A stretch of DNA of 64,000 nucleotides from Saccharophagus sp. K07 (GCF_014336955.1 NZ_QRAI01000001.1:1364001-1428000), one strand, 5' to 3'. Positions 27,922-37,147 are shown, numbered from the stretch's first letter. Notes: generated from the letters alone by a model not told the origin. Made by a program: numbers and translations.

Positions 27922-28678
27922 TATCTGCTGAAAAGTGGGACAGGCGCGTGAAGCTGTCGTCAAGGCGACTGATCATCTGGTTAAAGGACTCCACCAGAGG
28001 TTGCAATTCCATGGGAACAGCTTTTTCATTCAGTCGCATATCCAATTGGTCGGCTTGAACAGATCGTATGGATTCACTGAGTGCCCGTAGTGGCGCATGC
28101 CCTTGATGCACACCGTACCAGGCTGCGAGTATAGTAAGCCCACCAGCCAACGCCATGACCAACCATAAATTGCGGCTGAAATGTTCGAGAAAACGTATAT
28201 GGAAGTCCATATTGATGGCCGCAGTGATGAGATAGTTTCGACCGTCAATTTGCACTTGTGTCATCGCGCCTCGATAGGATTTATCATCAATATGCCAACT
28301 CACAAGATTGTCGGCGCGGATAGTGTCCACCGGGGAATTGAATCTAGCTCGGGGAGGAAAAACCACTTCATCTGGGCCGTAAACCAGCGCATCCGATTCG
28401 TCCCAAACCTGATAATACACACCGTGATGACCGGAAACGGCATGGGGAAGTGTTTCGTCGGCGGAACGACCTGAACGTGTTGTCTTTTTTAGTGCTTCTG
28501 CCACGGCGTGGCTGATGACAACCAATTCGTCAGCGTCTTGTTCTGCAAAATGCTGTTCGACTGACTTCTGAACGAGATGGCCGATTACAACAAGGCTGAG
28601 ACTAATGGCAAGTGCGACAAACAGCATCACACGATTATTGAGTGATAAAGGTCGCGCCGGGCGAAATCCAAACGCCAT
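27922..28678 (-). pseudogene. cusS: Heavy-metal sensor histidine kinase (CusS type), N-terminal half cut by IS3
   Basis: About 252 codons: first transmembrane helix (VMLFVALAISLSLVVIGHLV), periplasmic sensor region, second helix (LWLVMALAGGLTILAAWYGV), HAMP domain and the start of the dimerisation helix, ending LSHFSAD at the IS. The start at 28678 (MAFGFRPARPLS) lies 1 bp after the regulator stop; the ORF also has upstream Met codons. Without its kinase half the product cannot phosphorylate the adjacent regulator. Confidence 0.88.
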
Positions 28679-28679
28679 C

Positions 28680-29360
28680 TTATTCGTCCTCAACATCGAG
28701 TTTGTAGCCCATACCACGCACGGTATGGATCAGCTTGGGCTCAAAGCCTTCATCAATTTTGCTTCTTAAGCGACGGATGGCGACATCAATCACATTGGTA
28801 TCGGAGTCAAAATTCATATCCCACACCTGGGAAGCAATCAACGAGCGTGGCAGCACTTCACCCTGGCGCCGAGCAAGCAGTTCCAGCAAACAAAATTCCT
28901 TATGACTGAGATTGATTTTGCGGCCTCCACGAAGAGCACGATGCTTTGGCAGATCGAGGATTAAATCCGCTACTGCGATCTGATCGGCGAGTACTGGCGC
29001 CGTACTTCTACGCAACAAGGTGCGTACCCGAGCCAGCAATTCGGCAAACGCGAAGGGCTTAACCAGGTAGTCATCAGCGCCAAGTTCTAATCCTTTAACA
29101 CGATCATCAACACTGTCGCGCGCGGTGAGAAATAATACGGGCGCCTGGCATCCCGATTCTCTTATCGACTGAACAATGCGCCAGCCACCGACGTCGGGCA
29201 GCATCACATCGAGAATCAACAAGTCAAACGTTTCCGTTATCGCCAGGTGATGGCCATCGAGACCGTTCCGGGCGAGCGTCACCATAAACCCGGCCTCGCT
29301 CAGGCCTTGCTGCAAATAATCCCCGGTTTTGACTTCGTCTTCGACTACTAGAAGCCGCAT
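28680..29360 (-). CDS. cusR: OmpR-family copper response regulator (CusR/CopR type)
   Basis: 226 aa. The receiver domain has the acidic pair in [12 protein letters not shown], phosphoacceptor Asp in [14 protein letters not shown] and the Lys in [15 protein letters not shown] winged-helix output domain ends [20 protein letters not shown]. It heads the operon with the broken sensor kinase and is divergent from the multicopper oxidase genes, its likely targets. It seems intact but orphaned in this strain. Confidence 0.93.
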   Translation of the reverse strand: MRLLVVEDEVKTGDYLQQGLSEAGFMVTLARNGLDGHHLAITETFDLLILDVMLPDVGGWRIVQSIRESGCQAPVLFLTARDSVDDRVKGLELGADDYLVKPFAFAELLARVRTLLRRSTAPVLADQIAVADLILDLPKHRALRGGRKINLSHKEFCLLELLARRQGEVLPRSLIASQVWDMNFDSDTNVIDVAIRRLRSKIDEGFEPKLIHTVRGMGYKLDVEDE

Positions 29361-29436
29361 GGCTCTGCCCTCATCTGTACATAATTTGTCTTATTGAAAC
29401 AATAGCTCGTCTTTCCCCACAGAAAGATGACCGGAA

Positions 29437-29487
29437 GATTACAGCTTTGTCATTTTCAGGTCATGCCCATGACAGACTCCTGACTGT
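29437..29487 (+). promoter_or_regulatory. Candidate CusR/CopR boxes upstream of the multicopper oxidase operon
   Basis: GATTACAGCTTTGTCATTTT (29437-29456) resembles the CusR box, a dyad of TGACAA/TTGTCA type. A second partly symmetric TGACA..TGTAAT segment follows at about 29470-29487. Both lie in the divergent regulator/oxidase intergenic region. Assigned by resemblance only. Confidence 0.45.
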
Positions 29488-29536
29488 AATCTCCGCTCCA
29501 AACCTTAAAAACGCGTTTTTGGAACAATGACATTTT

Positions 29537-31441
29537 TTGGAAAACGACACTATGAATCGCCCATTTAGCCCCCTCGCCGGCTCCTTGAGTCGTCGGCGTT
29601 TTGTTCAAGGCCTCGCGGTTGGCGGAGTTCTGGCAACGACACCTGCTTCGTTGCTGGCACGCGAATCAGCTCAAACTGCTCTGGGTTCAGCCCCTGTGCT
29701 CAGCGGCACCGATATCCATCTGGAAATAGGCCAATCGCTGGTGAATTTTACCGGTGTAACCCGTATGGCGACGACCATTAACGGCTCCATTCCCGCACCC
29801 ACACTGCGTCTGCGCGAAGGCGATGACGTGACGATACGCGTCACAAACCGGCTAAGTGTCCCGACGTCCATTCACTGGCACGGCATTTTATTACCCTTCG
29901 AAATGGACGGTGTGCCGGGTATCAGCTTTAAAGGGATTGCGCCGGGGGAAACCTTTGTTTATCGATTTAAACTCCGTCAAAGTGGCACCTACTGGTATCA
30001 CAGCCATTCAGGCTTTCAGGAAATGACTGGGATGTACGGTGCTCTCATCATCGAGCCTCGCTCAGGCGAAAGACATGAGGCCGATCAGGACTTTGTCGTA
30101 CAACTCTCTGATTGGACCGATGAAGATCCGATGCACGTATTCAGTAAACTGAAAGTTCAGGGGGATATTTTTAACTTCAATCAACCGACTTTTTTTGACT
30201 TCACTCGCGACGTGTCTGACAAGGGATTAAAAGCGGCGTTGAGCAAGCGCCAGATGTGGAACCAGATGCGCATGAACCCCACCGATCTGGCGGATTTATC
30301 TACCGCTACTCTCACCTACCTGATGAATGGTACGGCTCCTGCGGGGAACTGGACAGGCGTATTTAAAAAGGGAGAGCGCCTGCGCCTTCGATTCATCAAT
30401 GCCGCCAGCAATTCCTTTTACGATGTCCGTATCCCTGGTTTGAAACTGACCGTTGTGCAGGCAGACGGTCAGGACGTGGAGCCCGTTTCCGTGGATGAGT
30501 TTCGCTTTGGTCCCGGTGAAACCTACGATGTTCTGGTAAGACCTGATGATGAAGCCTACACAATTTTTGCACAGAGCATGGACCGCACCGGTTATGCCCG
30601 AGGGACCCTGGCTACACGGCAAGGTCTGTCAGCACCCGTGCCGACCCTGGACCCAGTGGAGTGGCTGACCATGCAAGACATGATGGGGGCGATGAACCAT
30701 GAAGGGATGGGGCACGATATGCCTATGGCGGGAATGGACCGTAGCAGCATGAATATGGATCACTCGAACATGGACCATTCAAAGATGGATCACTCAAAGA
30801 TGGACCATTCAATGATGCACGGCGGTATGGCCATGGATCACAGTATGCACGGTATGCAACATGGCTCCCAAAATCCATTGGCAAAGCCGTCTACCAGCGT
30901 CAACCACGCGCGGACTGAATACGGCCCTTCTGTCGATATGCGAGTGGACATGCCACGCACCAACCTTGATGACCCTGGCATCGGTCTACGCGATCTGGTT
31001 AAGAAAGGCTTGCGTCCACAAGGGCACAAAGTACTCACCCTTGCCGACCTCAAATCACTCGACGGCGTGCTTGATGATCACCGTGTACCCGAAAAAGAGC
31101 TGGAATTGCATCTTACCGGGAATATGGAACGCTACAGCTGGTCTTTTGATGGGCTGGAATTTGGCCGAAGCACACCCGTTTCGCTCAAGCATAGCCAGCG
31201 TGTTCGCATTATCTTGCAAAACGACACCATGATGACCCACCCCATGCATTTGCACGGCATGTGGAGTGAACTGGAAACCGATCAAGGTGAGCTACGTGTC
31301 CGGCGCCACACCATCCCGGTGCAGCCCGCACAGCGCATCAGTTTTCTCACAACGCCACATGATTTAGGGCGTTGGGCCTGGCACTGTCACCTCTTGTTCC
31401 ATATGGATGCGGGCATGTTCCGCGAGGTAGTGGTGTCATGA
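29537..31441 (+). CDS. copA: Periplasmic multicopper oxidase, copper resistance protein CopA/PcoA family
   Basis: 634 aa. A twin-arginine signal peptide (SLSRRRFVQGLAVGGVLATT) sends the folded enzyme to the periplasm, where it oxidises Cu(I) and binds copper. Copper motifs: HWHG, HSHSGFQE, HPMHLHGM and HCHLLFHMDAGM. Between the second and third cupredoxin domains is a Met/His-rich insert with repeated MDHS units (about residues 395-440), typical of CopA. Start may be the Met at 29552. First gene of the copper-resistance operon, its stop overlapping copB as ATGA. Confidence 0.95.
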   Translation: MENDTMNRPFSPLAGSLSRRRFVQGLAVGGVLATTPASLLARESAQTALGSAPVLSGTDIHLEIGQSLVNFTGVTRMATTINGSIPAPTLRLREGDDVTIRVTNRLSVPTSIHWHGILLPFEMDGVPGISFKGIAPGETFVYRFKLRQSGTYWYHSHSGFQEMTGMYGALIIEPRSGERHEADQDFVVQLSDWTDEDPMHVFSKLKVQGDIFNFNQPTFFDFTRDVSDKGLKAALSKRQMWNQMRMNPTDLADLSTATLTYLMNGTAPAGNWTGVFKKGERLRLRFINAASNSFYDVRIPGLKLTVVQADGQDVEPVSVDEFRFGPGETYDVLVRPDDEAYTIFAQSMDRTGYARGTLATRQGLSAPVPTLDPVEWLTMQDMMGAMNHEGMGHDMPMAGMDRSSMNMDHSNMDHSKMDHSKMDHSMMHGGMAMDHSMHGMQHGSQNPLAKPSTSVNHARTEYGPSVDMRVDMPRTNLDDPGIGLRDLVKKGLRPQGHKVLTLADLKSLDGVLDDHRVPEKELELHLTGNMERYSWSFDGLEFGRSTPVSLKHSQRVRIILQNDTMMTHPMHLHGMWSELETDQGELRVRRHTIPVQPAQRISFLTTPHDLGRWAWHCHLLFHMDAGMFREVVVS

Positions 31442-32301
31442 ACATAAATCCCGTAACCAAACTATGCCAAATCTCTCTGGCTTGCGTATTAGCAGGTGGG
31501 GCTTACGCAGAGATGGATCACAGCAATCACGATTCAGGAGCCCACGAGATGGGTCAAGCTCAAGGTGGTAAAGCACCTGATAATGCACGTGATCCACATG
31601 CTTATTCAGGTGGTTTCACCCTGACAGAGGGGCCTTATGCACTACCCGGGCCCAGACAATTAAAACTGGCCGATGAACATCGTTTTTGGGCAATCATCGG
31701 TGATCGCCTGGAGTACCAGGAAAAATCCGAAAGTACTGTATTCGATTTACAGGCGTGGTATGGGACCACCTATAACCGCTTGGTTGTAAAAACCGAGGGG
31801 GATATTTTGAATGGCACTCTGGAAGAGAGTTCTAATGATGTACTTTGGAGTCGCGCTTTTAATGCGTATTTCGATACTCAGCTAGGCGCACGGGTGGATA
31901 ACTATGACGAAGGCGAAGACCGCCAGTGGCTCGCTCTTGGTTTTCAAGGGCTGGCCCCCTACTGGTTTGAGGTCGATGTCACGGCTTATCTCGGTGACGA
32001 TGGAAGAACAGCTTTATCTGCAGAAGCGGAGTACGAACTCTTGTTCACTCAACGATTGATACTGCAGCCCAGAATGGAAATAAATTTGCTTGGCAAAGAT
32101 GATCCTGCAAACGGACTCGGTTCAGGACTAACAAATATGTCAGCAGGCTTACGCCTTCGCTACGAATTTAGCCGTCAATTTGCGCCTTACATTGGTGTTG
32201 AATGGACAGGCGCCTTTGGCGACACTGCAGATTATTTACAAGCGCAAGGCGAAGATAAATCAACCACACAAGTTTTGGCGGGGTTGAAGTTTTGGTTTTA
32301 A
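31438..32301 (+). CDS. copB: Outer-membrane copper resistance protein CopB/PcoB
   Basis: 287 aa with a signal peptide (ending AGGAYA), a short Met/His-rich segment (EMDHSNHDSGAHEMGQAQGG), and a C-terminal outer-membrane beta-barrel ending STTQVLAGLKFWF with terminal Phe. CopB proteins sequester or move copper across the outer membrane with CopA. The ORF extends 22 codons upstream, but the ATG at 31438 overlapping the copA stop gives a proper signal peptide and is preferred. Confidence 0.93.
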   Translation: MNINPVTKLCQISLACVLAGGAYAEMDHSNHDSGAHEMGQAQGGKAPDNARDPHAYSGGFTLTEGPYALPGPRQLKLADEHRFWAIIGDRLEYQEKSESTVFDLQAWYGTTYNRLVVKTEGDILNGTLEESSNDVLWSRAFNAYFDTQLGARVDNYDEGEDRQWLALGFQGLAPYWFEVDVTAYLGDDGRTALSAEAEYELLFTQRLILQPRMEINLLGKDDPANGLGSGLTNMSAGLRLRYEFSRQFAPYIGVEWTGAFGDTADYLQAQGEDKSTTQVLAGLKFWF

Positions 32302-32356
32302 TGAAATCAAAACAGTCATCACTCTGAAGAGTGTAGCGTTAGAAAAGGTTTAATGT

Positions 32357-32869
32357 ATGCGTAATATTCTGTTGTTCACCACAATTCTAATACTGGGTGC
32401 ATGCTCTGATAATTCTGCCGATGGCACGTCCGGGTCGGCACTATTAACTAACGAAGATGAAACGTCGTCCCTCGCACTAACCGTTTACAAAACACCAACA
32501 TGCGGTTGTTGTGGCGCTTGGGTTGATCACATGGAAAACGCTGGATTTTCAACAACGGTACATGACCAAGAAAATTTGAACCCCATCAAGGATAAACACA
32601 AAATTGCACCCGCTAATCAATCCTGCCATACCGGCATCATAGATGGTTATGTGTTCGAAGGGCATATCCCTGCGCACATAGTTAAGAGATTTTTGAAAGA
32701 ACAACCAGAAGACACCATTGGTTTAACTGTTCCGGGTATGCCCTTGGGCAGTCCCGGCATGGAACTGAACGATCGATTTCATGCATACGATGTGCTTCTG
32801 ATGAAAACAGATGGCAGCACAAGCGTTTATATGCACATCGCCAAGCCAGAAGACAATAAAGGCAGCTAG
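32357..32869 (+). CDS. DUF411 metal-binding lipoprotein
   Basis: 170 aa. Lipobox LGAC (about residues 13-16) indicates a lipoprotein facing the periplasm. The DUF411 core carries VYKTPTCGCCGAWVDHMENA, whose cysteines are the presumed copper ligands, and SCHTGIIDGYVFEGHIPAH. Family members recur in copper and silver resistance operons and are thought to bind periplasmic copper. It lies 55 bp after copB in the same direction and is probably co-transcribed. Confidence 0.9.
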   Translation: MRNILLFTTILILGACSDNSADGTSGSALLTNEDETSSLALTVYKTPTCGCCGAWVDHMENAGFSTTVHDQENLNPIKDKHKIAPANQSCHTGIIDGYVFEGHIPAHIVKRFLKEQPEDTIGLTVPGMPLGSPGMELNDRFHAYDVLLMKTDGSTSVYMHIAKPEDNKGS

Positions 32870-32916
32870 CTTTGGCCTTACTTCCGACATATCCCCCGTT
32901 TTAGAGGAACAATATT

Positions 32917-33207
32917 ATGAAAATGAAACTTACCCCACCGATCTTGCTTATAACTTTGTTTACGACGGCCATGAGTGCTCAAGCTCACGATCCCAAAGAA
33001 CATATGAAAGACGCCGAAAAGCCGGATTGTTCCGCGATGAAAGATATGGATCACAGCAATATGGATATGGACGACCCGGTCATGCAAGCCATGATGAAAA
33101 AATGCATGAAAGAAATGCATCATGGCAAAGACAAAAGCGAATCCGATTCAGACCATGCGCACGACGACAATAACAACGAGGACGAGCACACCGAGCATCA
33201 ACATTAA
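32917..33207 (+). CDS. Small Met/His/Asp-rich periplasmic protein
   Basis: 96 aa. A Sec signal peptide (ending TTAMSAQA) is followed by a low-complexity chain full of Met, His and Asp (SAMKDMDHSNMDMDDPVMQA, then MMKKCMKEMHHGK) and a His/Asp tail. No fold is recognised. The MDHSNM motif also occurs in the neighbouring CopA insert and resembles the CopB segment, so it is read as a periplasmic copper-binding sponge. Confidence 0.8.
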   Translation: MKMKLTPPILLITLFTTAMSAQAHDPKEHMKDAEKPDCSAMKDMDHSNMDMDDPVMQAMMKKCMKEMHHGKDKSESDSDHAHDDNNNEDEHTEHQH

Positions 33208-33220
33208 ATGAGAGGGCACC

Positions 33221-33793
33221 ATGCTATCGATCTCAGCGTTTTTTAAGAGCTTATTGCTCATTGTGATTACAGCCATCCTTGGCGGAGGGCTGTTTATCTA
33301 TTCGGGGCTTTATCCGATTGGAGCTGATTCACAGCATCATCCCATTACCTATTGGTTGTTGGAAACGCTACGTGAAAGAGCCATCGCTCGCGCTGCAAAG
33401 GATATTAAAATCCCAGCAGACCTGGAATCTTCTGACCGGCTATTGGCTGGTGGAGCGGATTACAATGACATGTGCACGAGCTGCCACTTGAAACCGGGTA
33501 AAACAGAAAGTGATTTTACCGTCGGTTTATACCCCTCTCCTCCCAATCTGAGCGTCTCTGCCGAGGCGCATAAGCATAGCCACGACACTCGATCCACCGG
33601 AGACGAAACTATCAAGAGACAATTCTGGATCATAAAACATGGCATAAAAGCGTCCGGCATGCCCGCTTGGGGACCCAGCCACAGTGATGACCGTATTTGG
33701 AATATGGTGGCGTTTTTACAACGTCTCCCAAGTTTGTCGAAGGATCAATATCAAATATTGACAGCCAGAGGTGATAAGGAAGAATCCCATTAA
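33221..33793 (+). CDS. Membrane-anchored c-type cytochrome
   Basis: 190 aa. One N-terminal helix (LLLIVITAILGGGLFIYSGL) anchors the protein with its C-terminal heme domain in the periplasm. The heme site is MCTSCH (C-x-x-C-H), and the distal Met probably lies in IKASGMPAWGPSH. Cytochromes of this type occur in copper-resistance islands, possibly taking electrons from Cu(I) oxidation. It starts 13 bp after the Met-rich protein gene. Confidence 0.85.
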   Translation: MLSISAFFKSLLLIVITAILGGGLFIYSGLYPIGADSQHHPITYWLLETLRERAIARAAKDIKIPADLESSDRLLAGGADYNDMCTSCHLKPGKTESDFTVGLYPSPPNLSVSAEAHKHSHDTRSTGDETIKRQFWIIKHGIKASGMPAWGPSHSDDRIWNMVAFLQRLPSLSKDQYQILTARGDKEESH

Positions 33794-33958
33794 TTAAACC
33801 TCTGTTAACGTCACTTTAACCGGTCCACTTGTAAATATTTCACATTTTTCCTTCGAAAATCAATCAAACACCTTCGATTCTTATAAATTTTAAACGATCA
33901 AAATCGGCATATTATTCGCACGCAAATTATCAAAAAAATTTAATACGAGGAGAAAATT

Positions 33959-34690
33959 TTGAGCAAAACCGCAACACTCTATAGAATGCATATTGATGAA
34001 CACATCTGCCCTTATGGCCTTAAGTCGCGCGATCTACTCAAGCGGCAAGGATACGAGGTCAAAGACCATCGCCTCACCTCACGAGATGAAACAGATGCCT
34101 TCAAGCAAAAGCACGGCGTAAAAACCACACCGCAAACGTTCATTGACGAAAAACGAATTGGCGGTTATGACGAGCTCAAAAAATTCTTCGGTAAAGCGGT
34201 ATCTGATAGCGAAGAGACAACTTATGTACCAGTCATCACCATCTTCAGCGTGACATTTTTATTGGCATTGGCCTTAAGTTGGAGTCATTTTCAAGGTATT
34301 GAAATACTGTATATCGCTGAGACATTCATCGCGTTAAGCATGTGTGCTTTGGCCATTCAAAAACTTCGTGATTTGAGCGCTTTTTCCCTTCAATTTATTA
34401 CCTACGATTTACTGGCGATGAGATATGTGCCCTATGCCTACATTTATGCATTTACAGAAGCTTTTGCAGGTATAGGTATGTTAACCGGGGCGGCGTCGTG
34501 GTTGTTCGCTTTACCCGCTTTATTTATCGGTACGATTGGCGCTATTTCTGTTTTTAAAGCCGTTTACATCGATAAACGAGAACTAAAATGTGCTTGTGTG
34601 GGCGGAAATAGTAACGTTCCGCTAGGCTTCATATCACTGACAGAAAATCTGATGATGGTCGCCATGGGCACCTGGATGCTATTTAAGTAA
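33959..34690 (+). CDS. Glutaredoxin-like domain fused to a MauE/DoxX-type membrane domain
   Basis: 243 aa from a TTG start at 33959, preceded by GAGGAG. Residues 1-80 resemble a glutaredoxin: HICPYGLKSRDLLKRQG replaces the usual CPYC by CPYG, and KTTPQTFIDEKRIGGYDEL is the cis-Pro and GSH-binding part. Residues 90-243 form four or more helices of the MauE family, with ELKCACVGG near the end supplying two more cysteines. Probably a membrane redox protein for cysteine maturation of the periplasmic copper proteins. Preceded by an AT-rich 165-bp gap. Confidence 0.82.
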   Translation: MSKTATLYRMHIDEHICPYGLKSRDLLKRQGYEVKDHRLTSRDETDAFKQKHGVKTTPQTFIDEKRIGGYDELKKFFGKAVSDSEETTYVPVITIFSVTFLLALALSWSHFQGIEILYIAETFIALSMCALAIQKLRDLSAFSLQFITYDLLAMRYVPYAYIYAFTEAFAGIGMLTGAASWLFALPALFIGTIGAISVFKAVYIDKRELKCACVGGNSNVPLGFISLTENLMMVAMGTWMLFK

Positions 34691-34738
34691 CCGAAAAATA
34701 ATACGCAAAAATACCTGTTTATAATCCCGGAGAATACT

Positions 34739-35002
34739 ATGTCACATTACGTTAGATTTGGACTGATGATTGCCACGTCGATCGTGGTTATGTTTTGTTT
34801 AAAATACTTAAGCACCTACGAGATGAGTCACGTATTTTACAGTGAAACACGCACGTATATGGCATTGATGATGGGTGCGGCGATGGCGGTCATTATGCTG
34901 AGCTTTATGTTGTCTATGCACAAAAATAAAGGTCTCAACGCTGGTATTTATCTGGGTAGTGCAGTGGTATTTATTGCCGCTCTTTTTCTAGGGAAGCTCT
35001 GA
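34739..35002 (+). CDS. Small inner-membrane protein of copper islands, C-terminus replaced by an IS
   Basis: 87 aa with three predicted helices (FGLMIATSIVVMFCLKYL; TYMALMMGAAMAVIMLSFML; AGIYLGSAVVFIAALFL). The last residues GKL and the stop are encoded by the end of an IS5-family element. Without the IS the frame would read LFLDVLRKKTTQ and stop at 36184, giving a basic cytoplasmic tail instead. Function unknown; such proteins accompany copper genes. Confidence 0.75.
   Translation: MSHYVRFGLMIATSIVVMFCLKYLSTYEMSHVFYSETRTYMALMMGAAMAVIMLSFMLSMHKNKGLNAGIYLGSAVVFIAALFLGKL
34988..34991. repeat. 4-bp target duplication (CTAG), left
   Basis: CTAG is repeated at 36152-36155 on the far side of the IS5-family element. 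Confidence 0.8.
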
Positions 35003-36151
35003 TTAAGTTCAAATTTTTTCACTCATATTTTTTGAATAATTCTCAATTTCATTCATGGCGGAAAAGGCATGATTTTTCCCGTTTTTCCTACTTGTTTTGC
35101 CTTAAATCTGGCCAATTGCCAGATTTAAGGCGCACTGACCCTAGGTCAGCAAGAATTTCTTGCAGGTAAGCAGGTTTGCAAAACCCGCTAAAACATAAAG
35201 CCGGTTGGTATTTTTGGCGAGTCCCCGGTAACGCACTTTGGCATAGCCAAACTGCTGTTTGATCTTTAAAAATACGTGCTCTACTTTCGCTCGCACTTGG
35301 GCCTTGGCTTTTTCTGCCCGTGCGGCAATTCCTCTTAATGTTTTGCGAACACCGGGACGCTGACTAATTAGCCAATCCACTTCCACATCTTTTAGCTCGG
35401 GTCTTTTTTCTGCGCCGCGATATCCCGCGTCGCCCCAAACGGTACCCTCTTCGCCGTGCAGCAGTTCCGACAATTGCGTTATATCGTGCTCATTGGCAGA
35501 CGTGGTAGTTAGCGTATGAACAACACCCAAAGTATCATCCACGCCAACATGCATTTTCATCCCAAAATGCCATTCGTTGCCTTTCTTGGTTTGATGCATT
35601 TCGGGATCACGCTCACCATTTTCATTTTTGGTCGAGGTGGGCGCTTCGATAATAGTGGCATCAACAATACTACCTTCTTTCAGTATTAATCCCTGTTTGT
35701 CGAGATGGCGGTTCACTTCTTTAAAAAGGGCTTCGCCTAAATTGTAGCGCTCTAACAAATGGCGGAATTTCAAAATAGTGGTTTCGTCCGGTATGGAACC
35801 GCTCAAGCTCAAGCCTGCGAATCTGCGCATGGATTCGATCTCGTACAGTGAATCCTCCATAGCTGGGTCGCTGAGATTGTAAAACAGCTGCATGCAGTGA
35901 ACTCGCAGCATGACATTTAACGGGTAGGGATGGCGCCCTTGGCCATTTTTGGGGTAATGCCGCTGGATCTTGCGCTCCAATTGCTTCCAGGGAATCAGCG
36001 TATCCATTTGTTCGAGAAACTTTTCCCGCCGGGTTTTGCGCTTCTTTGCGTTATATTCGGCTTCGGCAAAAGTGAGCTGATTCATAATCGATTACCCTAA
36101 GAGTTGAGCTGTGCTAATTATGCCAAATTTTTGGACTTAACCAGAGGCTCC
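34992..36151 (-). mobile_element. IS5-family insertion sequence (1160 bp)
   Basis: Terminal inverted repeats GGAAGCTCTGATTAAGTTCA and (reverse strand) GGAGCCTCTGGTTAAGTCCA match at most positions. The single transposase gene fills the element on the minus strand. It is flanked by CTAG duplications, typical of IS5-group elements. It has inserted in the last codons of the small membrane protein gene and forms the right edge of the copper genes. Confidence 0.93.
35141..36085 (-). CDS. IS5-family transposase
   Basis: 314 aa. N-terminal DUF772-type domain (ERKIQRHYPKNGQGRHPYPL) and DDE catalytic domain: Asp in GSIVDATIIEAPTS, Asp in TVWGDAGYRGAEKR and Glu in RAKVEHVFLKIKQQFGYAKV. Full length with no frameshift, so probably active. 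Confidence 0.95.
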   Translation of the reverse strand: MNQLTFAEAEYNAKKRKTRREKFLEQMDTLIPWKQLERKIQRHYPKNGQGRHPYPLNVMLRVHCMQLFYNLSDPAMEDSLYEIESMRRFAGLSLSGSIPDETTILKFRHLLERYNLGEALFKEVNRHLDKQGLILKEGSIVDATIIEAPTSTKNENGERDPEMHQTKKGNEWHFGMKMHVGVDDTLGVVHTLTTTSANEHDITQLSELLHGEEGTVWGDAGYRGAEKRPELKDVEVDWLISQRPGVRKTLRGIAARAEKAKAQVRAKVEHVFLKIKQQFGYAKVRYRGLAKNTNRLYVLAGFANLLTCKKFLLT

Positions 36152-36184
36152 CTAGATGTGCTACGTAAAAAGACCACTCAATAG
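36152..36184 (+). pseudogene. Severed 3' end of the small membrane protein gene
   Basis: CTA GAT GTG CTA CGT AAA AAG, then codons for TTQ and TAG: the original C-terminus (LDVLRKKTTQ) of the gene at 34739, now separated from it by the IS5 element. The frame is restored exactly when the IS and one CTAG are removed. Confidence 0.7.
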
Positions 36185-36187
36185 AAT

Positions 36188-37147
36188 TTATTTTAGGCTT
36201 TGAGAATCTCTCGCTTCTTTTGGTGTCATGCCGAATTTTTTCTTAAACGCCCTATTGAACCAAGACAAGTTATTGAACCCTATGTCGTAAGCGAGAGCAC
36301 TGATGTTTGTGTAAAAGGAATTTGGAGATTTTAATTGCCGGTAAACGTAGTCCAATCTGGCTTCATTCACCAAATCACTAAATGTCGATCCTGATTGCTG
36401 AAATAATGATCGAGCATATTGGGGCGAAATTCCTGAGCGTTTTGCTACCGTAACTATAGAGAGTTCAGGATCTTTAATATTTTGCAGAATATCGCGCTTG
36501 ATTTCTTTAAGCCGAAGCGCTCCTATAGTGGAATGCCGTATGTCCCTTGGGTCATTGCCAAACCCAGTCAACATCAAAGTAAATAAATCCAGAATTTGCT
36601 TTGATGCCACCCTGCTAAGTTCATCGGAAATATTTACTTCATTAACCAATAGGTGGACATAACCCATCATTAAGCGTAGTTCTGCTGTTTGAGCGCCTGA
36701 TACGTTATCTAGTATCGAACTGGAAAAATCGATTCTGCTATCACCTAGCAGAGCTCTTGGAATATTGATCGCTGCAAAAGAAGTCGCTTCTGTAGCAGAA
36801 ATGGTGTGTACGGATTCGCTTCCGACGAGAACGGCGTCACCAGGATTGAAAATTCGTTCTCCTCCAGGTGATTTAATCGCTGCTGTTCCACTGAGCGAGA
36901 CCAGCAAAGAGATATTGTCCTGTGTTTCCTTGGCGACGTGAGCTTTCGTCCGGTCTGCTGTATGCCCAGATCCTGTTACTTCTAGAACTGACACCGCTCC
37001 GAGTAACTGGTCACGCAATTCAACGAACGAATTCATATCGTCAGCAGGGTAAATATCGAGGTTAGCGATTGAGGCATACACGTCTTGAAACACTTTTTTT
37101 CTTTCTGAGACAGGAAAATCAATAGAGCTAAATCCGAACGCTGTCAT
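36188..37147 (-). CDS. AraC-family transcriptional regulator
   Basis: 319 aa. The N-terminal about 200 residues look like an AraC_binding_2 / cupin-type sensor region (ISLLVSLSGTAAIKSPGGER). The C-terminal AraC DNA-binding domain has two helix-turn-helices, LSIVTVAKRSGISPQYARSL and ISALAYDIGFNNLSWFNRAF, ending FGMTPKEARD. It is unlikely to belong to the copper operon, because it lies beyond the IS5 element on the opposite strand and has no copper-ligand motif. Target unknown. Confidence 0.9.
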   Translation of the reverse strand: MTAFGFSSIDFPVSERKKVFQDVYASIANLDIYPADDMNSFVELRDQLLGAVSVLEVTGSGHTADRTKAHVAKETQDNISLLVSLSGTAAIKSPGGERIFNPGDAVLVGSESVHTISATEATSFAAINIPRALLGDSRIDFSSSILDNVSGAQTAELRLMMGYVHLLVNEVNISDELSRVASKQILDLFTLMLTGFGNDPRDIRHSTIGALRLKEIKRDILQNIKDPELSIVTVAKRSGISPQYARSLFQQSGSTFSDLVNEARLDYVYRQLKSPNSFYTNISALAYDIGFNNLSWFNRAFKKKFGMTPKEARDSQSLK

